64,000 nucleotides of DNA from Hyposmocoma kahamanoa (GCF_003589595.1 NW_020653855.1:4592060-4656059); one strand, 5' to 3'. Positions 11,218 through 23,205 are shown, numbered from the stretch's first letter. Notes: generated by a model from the sequence alone, not told the origin. Translations and numbers: made by a program.

Positions 11218-11775
11218 ACATGATGAGCATAGACATGGGGTTTCTGAACTTTAACACGTTCAATGTGGAACTGGAAATCAGAAATTGACCCCCACGTGCA
11301 ATTTTTTTATTTTGCAAATACGTTGAAATTGATGTATAGATATACATTTATGGAGGAAAAAATAATTTCCATAAACCCCCTTCCCATTTTCTCAATTTTT
11401 CCAAGTGCCCCACATGTGATACACGCACGTATGAGTTCTTTACCTGGTGCCACATATATGGTGTATGCACGTACTAGTTCTTTTTTGTGTGTTTTATTTT
11501 GACAGTTATAATCTGGCAACATTGGTTAAAAAGTCATCCGGTACCATATGCTAATGTCACAATTTTCGTGGTCCATACGTGCAAGTAAATAAAGATGATC
11601 TAGCTTACACGTGCAAATTTTGTTTAATGCTTAAATTTATAAAGGACCATGCCTCATAATGTGATACACTCACGTATCGTTTGAACCTCGAAGTGCACCA
11701 TATATGATGCATGCACTGGGAACGTGTTAAGGTCTCAGGGTGACGTACGCAGTGACATTGTCTCTCAGGTGTTTC
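11218..11775 (-). repeat. Family A fragment split by a piggyBac-like MITE
   Basis: Left part AGCATAGACATGGGGTTTCT plus GAAC, and right part GGTCTCAGGGTGACGTACGC, join across the insertion to give the family A order (ACATGGGACTTGTCAACTTA then TGTCTCAGGGTGACG). The insertion occupies 11255-11726. Confidence 0.65.
11255..11726. mobile_element. piggyBac-like MITE with TTAA duplication
   Basis: 472 bp flanked by TTAA at 11251-11254 and 11727-11730. Termini are CACGTTCAATGTGGA on the left and CACTGGGAACGTG on the right, an inverted repeat CACGTTC..TG. The inside is rich in scattered CACGT-type motifs (CACGTGCAA, ACGCACGTA, GCACGTACTAG, ACACGTGCAAA). No transposase frame. TTAA duplication plus a CAC start is the piggyBac signature. 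Confidence 0.65.
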
Positions 11776-11840
11776 CAATTTAAGTTGCTTTACTTATTTG
11801 ACATGATTTTTTCGTCCTAGCACGATACGATACCATAATA

Positions 11841-12959
11841 ACCGCTCACGCGATACATGCAGCCGTAGACGCATACCACACCTAGAGGTGCCGGTGATGA
11901 TTTTATACCGATTTATCGGATATCGAAGTTATAACAGGTAAAAGAACTAATATTAATTGCTATTTCGGTAACTACTCTAGCAAACCATAAAGTTTTTAAT
12001 GCCTGGGTCTGTCATTTAAAAAAAATAAATAACTTCAAAAATACGTCACGACAATCGTGTGTGTTATTGTTTGGGCTGGTGATTTCGGTGTTTATTTATT
12101 GAAAACATACCGTAAGTAGCGTTTTTTAAGTTTACCCTGAATATAAATGTTTATAAACTATACTTTAAGGAGTAATTTCAAGGTACACGTTAGAACCACA
12201 CAAACGGAATATTATCATATTTACCCAAGTACACCAAAAATTTCATTAGTGCTTTTAAGTGCAGGATTTGCGGTGTATTACTGCATTTTATTTGATATGT
12301 TTTTGTTGTAGTACGGAGGGTATTTATTTAGCAATGCAGAGTAATAATTTTTATTTATAAAAACTTGTATTTAAACTGAATCCTTTTCTAATTTGCGAAA
12401 CCAAATAGCCGCCATTTTGCGGTAGGATATCGAAGTTATAACAGGTAAAAGAACTAATATTAATTGCTATTTCGGTAACTACTCTAGCAAACCATAAAGT
12501 TTTTAATGCCTGGGTCTGTCATTTAAAAAAAATAAACAACTTCAAAAATACGTCACGACAATCGTGTGTGTTATTGTTTGGGCTGGTGATTTCGGTGTTT
12601 ATTTATTGAAAACATACCGTAAGTAGCGTTTTTTAAGTTTACCCTGAATATAAATGTTTATAAACTATACTTTAAGGAGTAATTTCATGGTAAACGTTAG
12701 AACCACTCAAACGGAATATTATCATATTTATCCAGGTACACCAAAAATTTCATTAGTGCTTTTTAAGTGCAGGATTTTCGGTGTATTACTGCATTTTATT
12801 TGAGATGTTTTTGTTGGTAGTACGGAGGGTATTTATTTAGCAATGTAGAATAATTTTATTTTTATTTATAAAAACTTGTATTTAAACTGAATCCTTTTCT
12901 AATTTGCAAAACCAAATAGCCGCCATTTTGCGGTAGGAGGAGCACATCGCGTGAGCGGT
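11841..12959. mobile_element. TA-flanked MITE I with internal tandem duplication
   Basis: Ends are ACCGCTCACGCGATACATGC and, inverted, GCACATCGCGTGAGCGGT, flanked by TA on both sides, as in Tc1/mariner-type elements. A 507-bp unit starting at TATCGAAGTTATAACAGG (11921) is repeated at 12428. A single-unit copy of the same element is at 34093-34712. No transposase frame. Unit differences (for example CAGAGTAATAATT versus TAGAATAATTTTAT) show the duplication is not recent. Confidence 0.7.
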
Positions 12960-13299
12960 TATTGTGTATAGTGATAGATATTTCGTTTATTGTACCTACC
13001 CGTTCTACGAGACACTTTAAGAGCTTGGATAGTCTACTAAGCAGTTGATAATATTCAATTGTAATGTTGATGCGCTGAAGCGTGAACTTACAGACATTCT
13101 ATTTACTTAATTTTATTGAATAATTTGTGATTAGCGCTGGTATTGGGTTGTTATATTTATGTAAGCGCATGTTGTTAAGAAATACTGTTTATTGTTTGAT
13201 TAATGCTCGTGTATGATTTGTCTGAAGCTATTGATAGAAACCTGTAACTGGCTTTGTTTATGTTCCTGATTTTATTAAATATAAGAAGTTGTTGGTTTT

Positions 13300-13465
13300 A
13301 TTGATATTAAGTGACAGGACGAACAAGTTATGCACCTGATGGTAAGCTACATACCTATCCATAACAGTTGCAATGCCACTCAGACTTTTCAATCGTAAAG
13401 ATCTTAGGGGCACTGCCAGTGCACCCGTCATCTTAAGACATAAATTGACAAGTCCCACCAACCAC
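13300..13465 (+). repeat. Family A, 5' part
   Basis: GTGACAGGACGAACAAGTTA through TAAATTGACAAGTCCCACCA. It is cut off where the next LINE fragment begins. Confidence 0.7.
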
Positions 13466-13477
13466 CAACCAGTCCCG

Positions 13478-13850
13478 TTTAACCAACTCTTTTATGGGGA
13501 ACTGTGTACGTTTTTACAATAAGATTCCGGAACATATATTAAGTTTATCATTTCCTAAGTTTAAAAACTACATTAAAAATATTTTGATCGAAAAATCATA
13601 TTACATTATTGAAGACTACGTGTTAGATAAACATGTATGGAAAGACGACACGGCTCCAGAATCCACACAAATTTGATTCAAAGTGTATTCCATAGCATTT
13701 AAGTTTATTTAAAAAGAGCAACCCCTAGAGTTTCTTGCTCGTTCTTCTCAGGGAGGTCAGCGCAGTGAACGAGCAGTAGCTTAAATGTGGCGTTTTCAAG
13801 TGTAAATTTATTTTACCTATGGAATAAATAATCTTTGACTTCGACTTTGA
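13478..13850 (+). pseudogene. Jockey-like LINE (family V) 3' end
   Basis: Open frame MGNCVRFYNKIPEHILSLSF then PKFKNYIKNILIEKSYYIIE and a stop at 13676: the YNKIPE..L...FK.Y.K..LIEKSYY end of a Jockey-like ORF2. The 3' untranslated part has GTCAGCGCAGTGAACGAGCA, CTATGGAATAAATAATCTTT and GACTTCGACTTTGAC. Related ends at 14494-14915, 15240-15385 and 51325-51900. Confidence 0.7.
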
Positions 13851-14224
13851 CCCACGTGCATGTATAGTACTACTATTGTGGTTTCCAAGTGTTGTGGAGA
13901 AATAAACGTCTTTTTTTACTTTATTTTATTAAAAGCCTATACTCGTAACCTCGCAAGGCACTCAAGGCACTCAAGATAATATTTCCAGTCTATAAAACAA
14001 CATACAAAATATTAAGTAATGTAGGTAGTTTCAACTGCGTGGGTTGTTTATTCACCAATTACACTGGTACGCAACAGTATAGCGAAAACGTAGGTGTAGT
14101 TGGTACAAGATTGTTTTTGTGCTCGTCTTACGGTCTGTTTTCGGCGCATCGAATTTATTTTAGTAGCAGTAGAACTATTTGTGAAAGCGTTCAGTGAACC
14201 TTACCTATTTCTTTTTGGTGATTT

Positions 14225-14493
14225 TTTTAAATTACGGAACGAACAAGTAGTCGTGCGCCTGATGGTAAGCTATACGTCAGTTCATAACAGTTGCGGTGTC
14301 ACTCAGAGGTTTAAATCGCAAAGATCTGAGGGGCACTGCCACTGTGACATATCCTGAGACATAATAAGTTGATAAGTCCCATGTACCTGTAATTTCATTG
14401 GCACCTTTACTCTTTCAAACCGAAAGACAGTAATGTCAACATTACTGCTTGACGGCAGAAATAGGCAAGGTGGCAGTACTTCCCTGGACGAAC
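14225..14493 (+). repeat. Family A repeat
   Basis: TACGGAACGAACAAGTAGTC through GGCAGTACTTCCCTGGACGA; the end is replaced by the next LINE piece. Confidence 0.75.
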
Positions 14494-14915
14494 CTCCAAA
14501 CTCATGACATCACGATTTGGTTTAACTAAGGTACACGATTCTTTCATGGGGAACTGTATACGTTTTTACAATAAGATTCCGGAGAATATATTAAGATTAT
14601 CATTTCCGTAATTTTCAGTAAGTTTACAACTTACATTAAAAGTATTTCAATTGAAAAGCCATATTACAAAATTGAAGAGTATGTTTTAGATAAAGAAGTA
14701 TGGAAAGACGACAAGAGTCTAGATTCCACACAATAATGATTCAAAGTGTATTCCGTAGCATTTAAGTTTATTTGAAAAGAGCAATCCCTAGAGTTTCTTG
14801 CTTGTTCTTCTCAGTGAGGTCAGCGTAGTGAACGAGCAGCAGCTTAAATGTGACGTATTCAAGTGTAAATTTATTTTACCTATGGAATAAATAATCTTTG
14901 ACTTTGACTTTGACT
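14494..14915 (+). pseudogene. LINE family V 3' end, frameshifted
   Basis: Starts within KLMTSRFGLTKVHDSFMGNC, IRFYNKIPENILRLSFP, then loses frame; the nucleotide match to 13478-13850 continues to TATGGAATAAATAATCTTTG and a GACTTT tail. Confidence 0.65.
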
Positions 14916-14924
14916 TTGTTTCAA

Positions 14925-15080
14925 CAAGGAAAGCAGCCCAAAACAGATATACATAAGAGTCTAGCGAACTTGGCAATTCTACGAGGCAATGTGGATGACC
15001 TAGAGCGACATACACAACATTTGCCTTTCCACGGAATCAAGGAGATGAAGGACGAATGTGTGCGCTTGCGTTAGCGCACC
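14925..15080 (+). pseudogene. Possible LINE ORF1 coiled-coil/RRM remnant
   Basis: Open frame QTDIHKSLANLAILRGNVDD then LERHTQHLPFHGIKEMKDEC and VRLR before a stop. The DDLE(R/Q)...FHGIKE pattern resembles the coiled coil to RRM junction of LINE ORF1 proteins (DDLEQYSRRN..FHGV.E). Only about 50 codons; a host exon is not excluded. Confidence 0.35.
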
Positions 15081-15239
15081 TTAAAAATTTTAGATATTTA
15101 ACCGCTTCCGCTGTTTTAGGCTCCGATTTTCTAGAAGTCGAAGCGGTCGCCATGACCTAGAAAATGGTCGTATAAGATAAACTTTCAAAAGCTGCTAGAG
15201 AATTTATTCAATAAGGCATTACTCCACCACACATGTACC

Positions 15240-15385
15240 AGACATCCGCCTAATCATCTCAGAGGGAGGTCAGCGTAGTGAACGAGCAGTAGCTTAAAAA
15301 TGACGTTTTCAAGTGTAAAAATTTTACCTATGGAATAATGATTATTGACTGAATGATTATTTGACATAGACTTTGACTTTGAAGT
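15240..15385 (+). repeat. LINE family V, 3'UTR only
   Basis: GGAGGTCAGCGTAGTGAACG, AGCAGTAGCTTAAAAATGAC, CTATGGAATAATGATT and a TTTGACATAGACTTTGACTT tail. Confidence 0.6.
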
Positions 15386-15435
15386 TCTTCAAAAGAAGCT
15401 CTCTTGTTACTGAAAAACAACACTAAATAAAAAAA

Positions 15436-15608
15436 TTACAGGCACATGGGATTTATCAATTTACGCGTCAGGGCGAAGGCCACAGGAGTAATGCTTCTCA
15501 GATCTTTGCGATTTAAAGCTCTGAGTGGCACTGCAACTGTTATGGATAGGCATGTCGCTTACAACCAGACGCATTTGTCCGTCCCATCACTTGGTATTAT
15601 AAAAACAA
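15436..15608 (-). repeat. Family A, partial
   Basis: TTACAGGCACATGGGATTTA, AGATCTTTGCGATTTAAAGC, TGGCACTGCAACTGTTATGG and TCCGTCCCATCACTTGGTAT, minus orientation. Confidence 0.75.
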
Positions 15609-16151
15609 ATGCATATAATGTAATTTACCTTTGAGAGTTCTTTGCTACGCCATAAGACTTTCTAGTGCTACCGTTTAACACGAAGTGTTAGTTATATAAG
15701 TTATTATACTTAGATCATTAATTACACGTGTCTGTATACGCAAGGTTCCATTGTAACAATATTGATTTAGTTTTGAGGTACTACGCAAGGGCGTTCTTGT
15801 GATGTTACATTATGAAGAACCCAGTTATCACCAGGTTGATGTGAGATCTTTAATTCAAGTGCTTATGAAAGCTAAGTGGTTATTTCTATATCACATACCT
15901 GCTTCGTTGTAATTTCTGCCTTAACTGCTACAACGTAAGATATATATGTCAGTAATGCCTGACACTGAAAAAAAAAATCTCAATAGACTATTCTTAAAAA
16001 TAATGAAATATTCTTTACTGTACATAAAATTACAGTTAAAATACAATACAGTAACTCAGGTATAAAGATAGTTGTTAGTGTGCAACAGGCGGCCTTATGT
16101 AGCAATTTCTACTAAGCTACCTTAGGATATCAATTTGGGATAATTAAAAGG
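15609..16151. other. No gene recognised
   Basis: A+T-rich sequence between repeats, without any motif I can name. Confidence 0.45.
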
Positions 16152-16835
16152 CATCGAATGTATAACCAGAAATAGAGGCGAAATAAGGACCATCCCTCCC
16201 TGGCAACTAATCAGGTAAAAGGGCCTTATATCACTTTTATATATCAACTCTCGTTTGTACTGAAATCGCAAATTAGAAAGCTGAAATAGCACTGTGACGG
16301 TGTGACCTCCTTGCATCGTCATCCCACCTTTTTATTTAAATTCCTCATTTTATTCTCACACTCGTATTTAAATTCAAATTTTGAATTGTTCCATTCTTTT
16401 GCCTCGCATTCTGATTTTGTTTCGTTCCATCGAACACTTCTCAAAAATCTCAAAAATCTCTTGTACAATATACATTTTTAAAATCATAAGTATTGTTAAA
16501 ACTGCAATAAATACTTATAAAACTGGATTTATTACCATTACCCTTTACCCTTTTGAACTTTGAACTTTAAACTTACGAAGTATGGAGGCTACGGAGGCTG
16601 CGGAGGCTACTACTACATTCCATCCAACAGGGCATAACTCTACTAGCATCAGCAGCGCTCTTACAGTGCAGTGCCAACAGCTCACCTATGCGTACGTCTC
16701 TGTATATTCCAAAAATATTCTGTATTCATTGTAATAAAAATAATATCTCTAACTATAGGAGGCTGTTCCATTCGGCGGTGTGGGAAAAACAGCAAAACAT
16801 CTAATTACTTGATCGCAAAAATAGTAAAAGAGTCG
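16152..16835 (+). mobile_element. hAT-type MITE E, copy 3, split by LTR F
   Basis: CATCGAATGTATAACCAGAA up to GCTGAAATAGCAC (16292) continues after the LTR with GTGCCAACAGCTCACC, GTCTCTGTATATTCCAAAAA and GGTGTGGGAAAAACAGC, colinear with copies at 57057 and 61878. The right inverted terminus is missing. Confidence 0.65.
16293..16665 (+). mobile_element. Solo-LTR-like element F, copy 1
   Basis: Begins TGTGACGGTGTGACCTCCTT and ends near GCGCTCTTACA, the TG...CA form of an LTR, inserted in MITE E. It contains GCAATAAATACTTATAAAAC (polyadenylation-like) and a GGAGGCTACGGAGGCTGCGG tract. Flanks GCAC and GTGC do not form a clear duplication here; copy 2 at 32423 does better. Confidence 0.55.
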
Positions 16836-16899
16836 GAATAAAAATTACAGGTATGAGAGCGCATGTTTAGTAAGAGAGTATCAGAGGAGTGAAGGGGAC

Positions 16900-17640
16900 G
16901 GCAGAGTGTAGGAGAGTGGAAAGTAATGCTATTTTGAGATAAGAATGTATTTTTTTGTACTTTTCGACAACAAACTATCTATAAAGAGCTTAAAGTAGAG
17001 ATGGTGATCGAATACTACCCCAAGGCACTTAATCTACGTAAGTATGCAGTGTTCTATTGATGGGCTTGAATATGAGAGGTTCTCTTTACAGTGTCCCTAC
17101 GGTTCTCGTTCATCGGGAGATGTGATTTCGTAGTTATCTGAAAATACACAAAACGTCGATTTAGACTTATTCTGACTCGCTAAACTGTCCACAAGTTAAC
17201 CATTACCTAGTGACATGCTTTCTTCTGCTTTAACAGCGGTTCAAGACTTTCCTTTCAAAATTGTTGTGTCATTCTGACAAGTCCGTACTCTGGTCAGCGC
17301 TATTCTGAGGTAACATAAATCTTTAATGTAAACTGAGAACAACGTCGGCCCGAGGACACTTCCCTGGGGTACGCTCCAGGTCACATTACTCACGTCGCAG
17401 TTGCAAGTGTCGAGTCTTACAGACAGCTTTCGACCCGGAAAGTAATATGAAGAACAAAAATTTGCCGTAAAGTTATTTTAAGCGTAAACTCATCGAAATG
17501 TGTCACACGGTTACAAGGACCAAAATTGCTGCAGCATATTACGTTCCTTAACAACATTCGCGGACAGATCCAGCTCCTAGTCATTATTTGCAAAGCTTTG
17601 CCGACAGAAGGGTCCTAAATACACAACAGAGACCGTACAA
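16900..17640 (-). pseudogene. LINE reverse transcriptase core remnant
   Basis: Minus-strand reading gives RKLSVRLDTCNCDVSNVTWS then VPQGSVLGPTLFSVYIKDLC, the (V)PQGSVLGP.LF..Y..DL block of non-LTR RTs. Farther on it gives LGVVFDHHLYFKLFIDSLLS and KVQKNTF, matching the LGV.FD..L.W..HI..L..KV thumb region. The YADD catalytic segment between them is not readable, and frames change several times. This is the only RT-core fragment with the PQGS motif in the window. Confidence 0.65.
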
Positions 17641-17917
17641 ATCCAATATTTATGTTTATTTGACTTATTTTGTGATGTTCTATATTTTTTTGCTCTTTGC
17701 TTACGGTAGGCGACCAAATGGGTAATTGGCGACTGTGATGGAAAGTACTAATAGATGCCTTTAGATATTTGCGACATTAAGAAATCCTAGCTATCACAAT
17801 GAAGAATCCAGAGAAAGAATGACTAAAGTAGCTTTAGGAGAATTTTTCGAAAAAAGAATTTTTAATTTGAAAGACATTCAAATTTTAGTGAGGCTTTAGT
17901 AGCAGAAGCAATTAGAG

Positions 17918-18162
17918 ATGCTTGTGGAAGAGTTAATCCATGGTAGTACCGCCACTTTGCCTATTTCTATTATCAAGCAGTAATGCTCACATTACTGCGT
18001 TTCGGTTTTGAAGGATAATGGTGTGGATGAAATTACAGAGACATGAGACTTTTCATTCCTTAAATCTTTGTGATTTAAAACTCTGCGTGGCACTGCAACT
18101 GTCATGGACAGGCGTGTCGCTTATGTAGCACCTGGTAGCGCTTAATATCATTAAAAAGAAAA
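17918..18162 (-). repeat. Family A repeat
   Basis: GTAGTACCGCCACTTTGCCT, TCAAGCAGTAATGCTCACAT, CGTGGCACTGCAACTGTCAT and GGACAGGCGTGTCGCTTATG. Confidence 0.75.
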
Positions 18163-18599
18163 AAAAATTTTGAAAAACACGCGCTCAAATTCAACCTGAA
18201 ATAAATGTGTGTAACGATAAGTAATCCATTTTAAGAAAAAAATTATAATCATTATAATTTATCTTATTTAACTTTTCCACGAACTAGATGTATGAATTAA
18301 CAATGATATTTCCGTGTTTATATTTCGGACATGTAATTATGTTTAATATAATATTAAAATTTTAGTGTATAATGTATACGCTCAAATATTATTTTATAGT
18401 TCTTTTTACATATCTCTAGCAGCCAACAATAAATATTTTTACCACTGAATAAAGCTGTGCTTATTTAAGTGTCCCCAACTCACATAGGTCTAGGTTTGAG
18501 GACTCTACCTTAAACTATCATTGCAACAGATCCAATACAAGTACGATAATAATGGTAATGGTGAACGTTTGTTTTATCTATTGCATTCGAAAGACATTT

Positions 18600-18900
18600 A
18601 GTTTCTTCTCAATATCGCTTCTGCAATAAGATTCTGGTACATATTAAAATTTACCATTCACGAAGTTTAAAACTAGAATGAAACAAAAACTTTATACTAA
18701 AGGTTATTATACAGCTTCCGCGTACTTGGATGACAAAAATCCGTGGTAGTGACCCGTTTAGCTCTAGCAGGTAGTCTCGATTATGATGATTGAAATAAAT
18801 AAATGTGTACAAAAATATATTTACAAAGAGCAACACCGACTTTTTTGCTGATTTTTCTCAGAGGAATCTATCTGCCTTGAATGTATCTATCTATCTAGTT
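18600..18900 (+). pseudogene. LINE ORF2 C-terminus and 3'UTR
   Basis: After a frame change, 18649-18747 reads LPFTKFKTRMKQKLYTKGYY then TASAYLDDKNPW and a stop: the LP.TKFK...K..L..KGYY....YL.DK..W end of Jockey-like ORF2. The 3'UTR has AATAAATAAATG and CAAAGAGCAACACC, distantly like family V. Confidence 0.6.
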
Positions 18901-18955
18901 TGAGTTTGCCAAAAATTTGCAAAGTGTGCAATTAATCTAAGTCTAAAAAACAGTA

Positions 18956-19003
18956 AGAGACATTTTGTTGTAAGGGAAAATGACCTTACAACAAAATGTC
19001 TCT
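18956..19003. repeat. Perfect 20-bp inverted repeat
   Basis: AGAGACATTTTGTTGTAAGG and its exact reverse complement, separated by GAAAATGA. A degenerate second hairpin (GTAAGCGACATTTTGTAGCA.. / ..TACGACAAAATATTCCTTAC) follows at about 19020-19075. Confidence 0.85.
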
Positions 19004-19712
19004 TTGAATTTTGAAATGTGGTAAGCGACATTTTGTAGCAAGGAACATTTTACATTACGACAAAATATTCCTTACGACATTTGAAACTTAAAACCGTCGA
19101 TTTGGTGTCGTAGTCACTGTAGTGAAAATAATAAATTCCTTTCTTATTCTTAACCTAATGATATTTTAGTCATTTCATCTTAATGTCACTCGTAGTAGGG
19201 GAAAAATACACAATGTTACGTAATTCGACGCTATAGGCTGCTAACGCCCTCTGTTATTTCTCTAAGCTATCACGTACTATTAGTGTACAGTCCGGCAGGT
19301 AATGTCTTATTAGTTCATTCGCGTGCCGTTCGGAATTTGAATAGGTCAGTCATAAGGCTTTATTATCACTTGATTTTATTCAAAGTGCTGTAATAAGCGC
19401 CACATTTGCAAGGAGAACTTAATTTCGTTTTCACTATACAGTGCTACGCTCAAATGATATAACAATGGCCGGCTTAGTAAGTTCGTATTTAATTTGAAAT
19501 TTATGGAGATGACTTTCGGAACGGTTACACGCTCCATGGTGACAGACTGTCAATTCATACTGTGGCAAGAAATTTGTAATTAGTGATAATCATTTAGATA
19601 GTAAAATAACCAAGGAAGTTTTAAAAGTTTTTTAGGTATTTAAAACCAACACTAAAATATTGATTATATTAACAGGTATGTGGATACTGTTACAAAAAAT
19701 AAACAACATAAT

Positions 19713-19991
19713 GTCGGGGATAGTGTAATTAAGCGTAACTAACATTTGTTTATGAGTTTCCATTTCGGTAATTTAGTGGCCAAATCAAAGACGCATAATT
19801 GTCGTGGCAACCGAATTAGCGTAATTTACGAGAATCTATTGTTATCAGTCCATAGGCAACATAAATTAATGCTTACTGTGCAAAAATGAAATTCGTAGCC
19901 ATTGGAAATAACAAAAGTAATAACGTTAAATCCCTCTCCTATGATATTTGGTTTAGTGCATATATCTCATTTTACCAAATCTATCTCCGAC
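19713..19991. mobile_element. MITE N, copy 1
   Basis: Termini GTCGGGGATAGTGTAATTA and ..CTATCTCCGAC are inverted. Colinear with 55653-55940 through ATTTACGAGAATCTATTGTT and AATAACGTTAAATCCCTCTC. No protein. Confidence 0.55.
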
Positions 19992-21837
19992 TGAAATAAA
20001 CAGCCATATAAAAAATAGTAGTTAATTTTCATTATCCGGAAAAATTATATTGAAATATTAATAAGTAATTAACAAAGAAGATGGTTCTTCATTAAAATTC
20101 ATGTTGGTTGTGGAAAAATTGGTAGCGATATTGGCGCGGCCAGTTGAGATACAAACTCCAGCGAAATTTTACGAATTATACCAAAAGACTCTAAATATTG
20201 GAGCTTATTTATGTTTAGGATTTAACCTTTTTATCTACCTAATATATTTAACCTACAGATGATGTTATATATGGATAAATTACTGTTCGAAATATATTCT
20301 TATTTTTCTTAGCGTTCGAAGAGTTTGTTCGGGAATGTACCTACTACCACTGGTAACGCCAGAAAGTTTAAGTCTGAGCTCGCATCTCTTTTTCCTTTCC
20401 TATCCCAATCTGTGCTAAGTCAAAGAATGCGGCTTCTGGGTTTTATTAAGCGATTTCTTATGGTATTGTTTTTCTAATGTGGCTGACATGTTCAATAATG
20501 ATCAAAGCCCCGAAAGAAATAAATAGTAAAAAAATTTTGAGTAGTGTACACATGGCGGACGCTTTTCGAGCGTTGAGCTCGCTTTGAATAAATCCATATT
20601 AAAGTTTTCTGTACCCATTTAAAAAAAAATTACAATTTCAATTGCAAAACACGTCTCACCGCGTCGAAAACGCGCGCTCATGTGAAGTACTCGCTTCGTA
20701 GTTGATCGCCCGTAGTGATTGTACGTACATGTAGCTGAGATCCTTCTCTGCCAAGAATGCTTAATAATACAGAACTCATTCAGAACGCTGCGGTTACACT
20801 GTCGATTTGATTTTTGTTTACTCAAATAAGAAGACACCGAAGATAACATTTAACTTCATTACAAATATTTAAGTAAATATGAAGATTAATTTTTCAACTA
20901 CACACATATGTCAACTGAATCCTTTGATTATTTGTAAAGGAAAATCCGAACGACTATTACTGGAATAGACACAAATTGATTAAAAATCTGCGCGGTAGTG
21001 CGGAGCACATTGCGCCGTACCCTTACGGTTACCCGTACGGTTCGCCGCGGGGGCGCGGTGAAACCGCGTGTGTCGCGCTTGCTTGCAGAAGCGTTGTCAG
21101 TGTGTTCAACAGCGCGTGTTTTCCATACAAACTGAGGTAACTCAGTACAACGTTAACAAACGCAGCTCCGCGCTCCATCGCGGGGCGCGTATTACTAATG
21201 TGTATCTACCTGAAGTATTGATGATTTTATAGTACACACATAAAACATTAAAGCTATAAAATACCTAATGAAATAATCAATTAAACAATAATGACATAAA
21301 GCAAAAAATAAAATACAATGTGACAAAAATATTTAGACAATATTTACAAGACAATGAAAGTCGCAAAGGAACGTGTTGACAAGAGACGTCTTGCCAATGT
21401 CACATTGATATTGAGAACATTGTGACCATTTGTGGCAGATTTGTGCCATTTGGGCAGATGTAATTTTTATTCATTTTCATTGCTCCAGAACATGATAAGT
21501 TATATTAAATGTGGCAAAGTTTGGCAGATTTGAGAATATTCGGGAAGTTCTTTATTATGTTTTAAAGAAACTGATAACTTGTTGTTTTCTGCTACTACGT
21601 ACAAACATCTGAAGCTAAATACAGGACAATGTCATAAACATAACCTATATCAACTTTAAGTCCCAGCTTCTACAAGCTGTACTCAATTAGCTTTTTTGAT
21701 GATTTGATAATGAATCACGAGTATTGATAGGTCTCCTTAATGCACGTCGTCAAAAACACTGGATCACAAAACAAAACAGCACGTGTTTCACACAGATTAT
21801 TTCTAAACACTTTGATGAAAAGTATAAATATCATTTA
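19992..21837. other. No gene recognised; GC-rich patch at 20985-21195
   Basis: Mostly A+T-rich unique-looking sequence. The patch contains GCGCGGTAGTGCGGAGC, TTCGCCGCGGGGGCGCGGTG and CGCGCTCCATCGCGGGGCGC, with loosely inverted ends, so a decayed MITE is possible, as is a promoter-like CpG-rich spot. Confidence 0.4.
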
Positions 21838-22150
21838 GAATAGAATAGAATAGAAACCGTTTTATTACAAAACGCTACAACACAATAATACACAGTAAGA
21901 AATTAAAAAAATAAAATTAAAACAAACAGAAAATAGAAAAGACAAAAAAAACAAAATAAAATGAATTAAAAATAAACTCTTAGTAATAAGTAATTAAATC
22001 ACCACAAAGCTAGTCAACACTATTGTTGTACTAAGTAGATGTCATGTGTGCGGCTGTGGCATATGTAATAGGATCCACTCAGCTAATGTCACACTGGTAT
22101 TTATGTGGTCTGTGAATGTCACCGCCGGGAAAAGTCTGTGACGCTGATTT
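21838..22150 (-). pseudogene. LINE 3' end with (TTCTA)n tail
   Basis: On the minus strand the end reads AATAAAACGGTTTCTATTCT then (ATTCT)n. Upstream GGTCCACTGAAAATCAGCGT and GGCGGTGACATTCACAGACC are sequences I recognise from 3' ends of lepidopteran LINEs. The same tail type is at 25640-25655. Confidence 0.5.
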
Positions 22151-22534
22151 TCAGTGGACCCTAATTTATGTTAAATAATTATTAAAATTAACAAGTTATA
22201 TCCAGTGTTGTGTGTACGGTTTTTGCACCGTACAATACTTTGCTAACTTAACAACCTCCATATTGCACGTGTAAATGCTCATATAAGCCAGTTGACAACT
22301 CGCTTCACTAGCGATCGGCCACAGATAAGCATTCAAAACTATATTGTACACTTTTTAGTTAATACATCAAGTTATTACGGAAATTGTGGTTTACAACTCT
22401 ATATCCTACTCTACTTAATAATACTACAATCTTAGACGTTCAGAGAAAAATACATTGTGGTTTATTTTAAACATCCCCTTCTCATGATAGGTAATTTAAA
22501 AGTAAACCATACTTCTTTCTGATATCTATAATTC

Positions 22535-22740
22535 TGCCGTCCACTAATTCAAACGCAGCTAAGTAATAAATGGCCAAATATCCGTTTCAAATAGCAAAAG
22601 ATAGAGCACAAAATTATCTTTTAAGAACAGGTAAATTTAGTTAACCTGTCTTACTTATCGGGTAAGTTTACCCTAACGATGCATAGCTGAAATATCGTGA
22701 AACAATATCAGTGTTCTAAAACTGGGTTATGGTTTTTTAT
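22535..22740 (+). repeat. Repeat R, copy 1
   Basis: Matches 57680-57890 over AAATATCCGTTT, ACTTATCGG, GTTCTAAAACTGGGTTA and GTGCATA/GATGCATAGCTGAAAT. Class unknown. Confidence 0.5.
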
Positions 22741-23205
22741 GTCATTATGTCAAAAAAATTTTTTGTCGGACGGCATTAGACACCTATTTAGTACCAAATA
22801 AAAAAGAAATTTTCAAATCCCTCCGTAATATTTGTTTTCTTCACAATTCACCACAAAACATCCACAGCGCCATCTTTGGTTTCCAGCTCGCAACTTGCGG
22901 GACCGACACTCGCCACGTTAGTAAATTTTAAAGTTCGTAACCGACACTAGGTGACAAAGTGATTCACGCATCACTTAATAGATGGCGTTATTCCGGAAAG
23001 TCGAAGATTTCTAAATTCAACAAACTTATTTTGGAAAATTATCAGGAATATGAAATAATAAAAAGTCATTTCCTTACACCACAAACAATACTTTTTTTGT
23101 CAAAATCGTCTGATAAACAACATCACGTCTGCTGGTAAAAATGCTGTAACCGCCAAATTAATAATTTATTATTCACAAGACGTAGAAAATGTAGAATCGA
23201 CTTAC

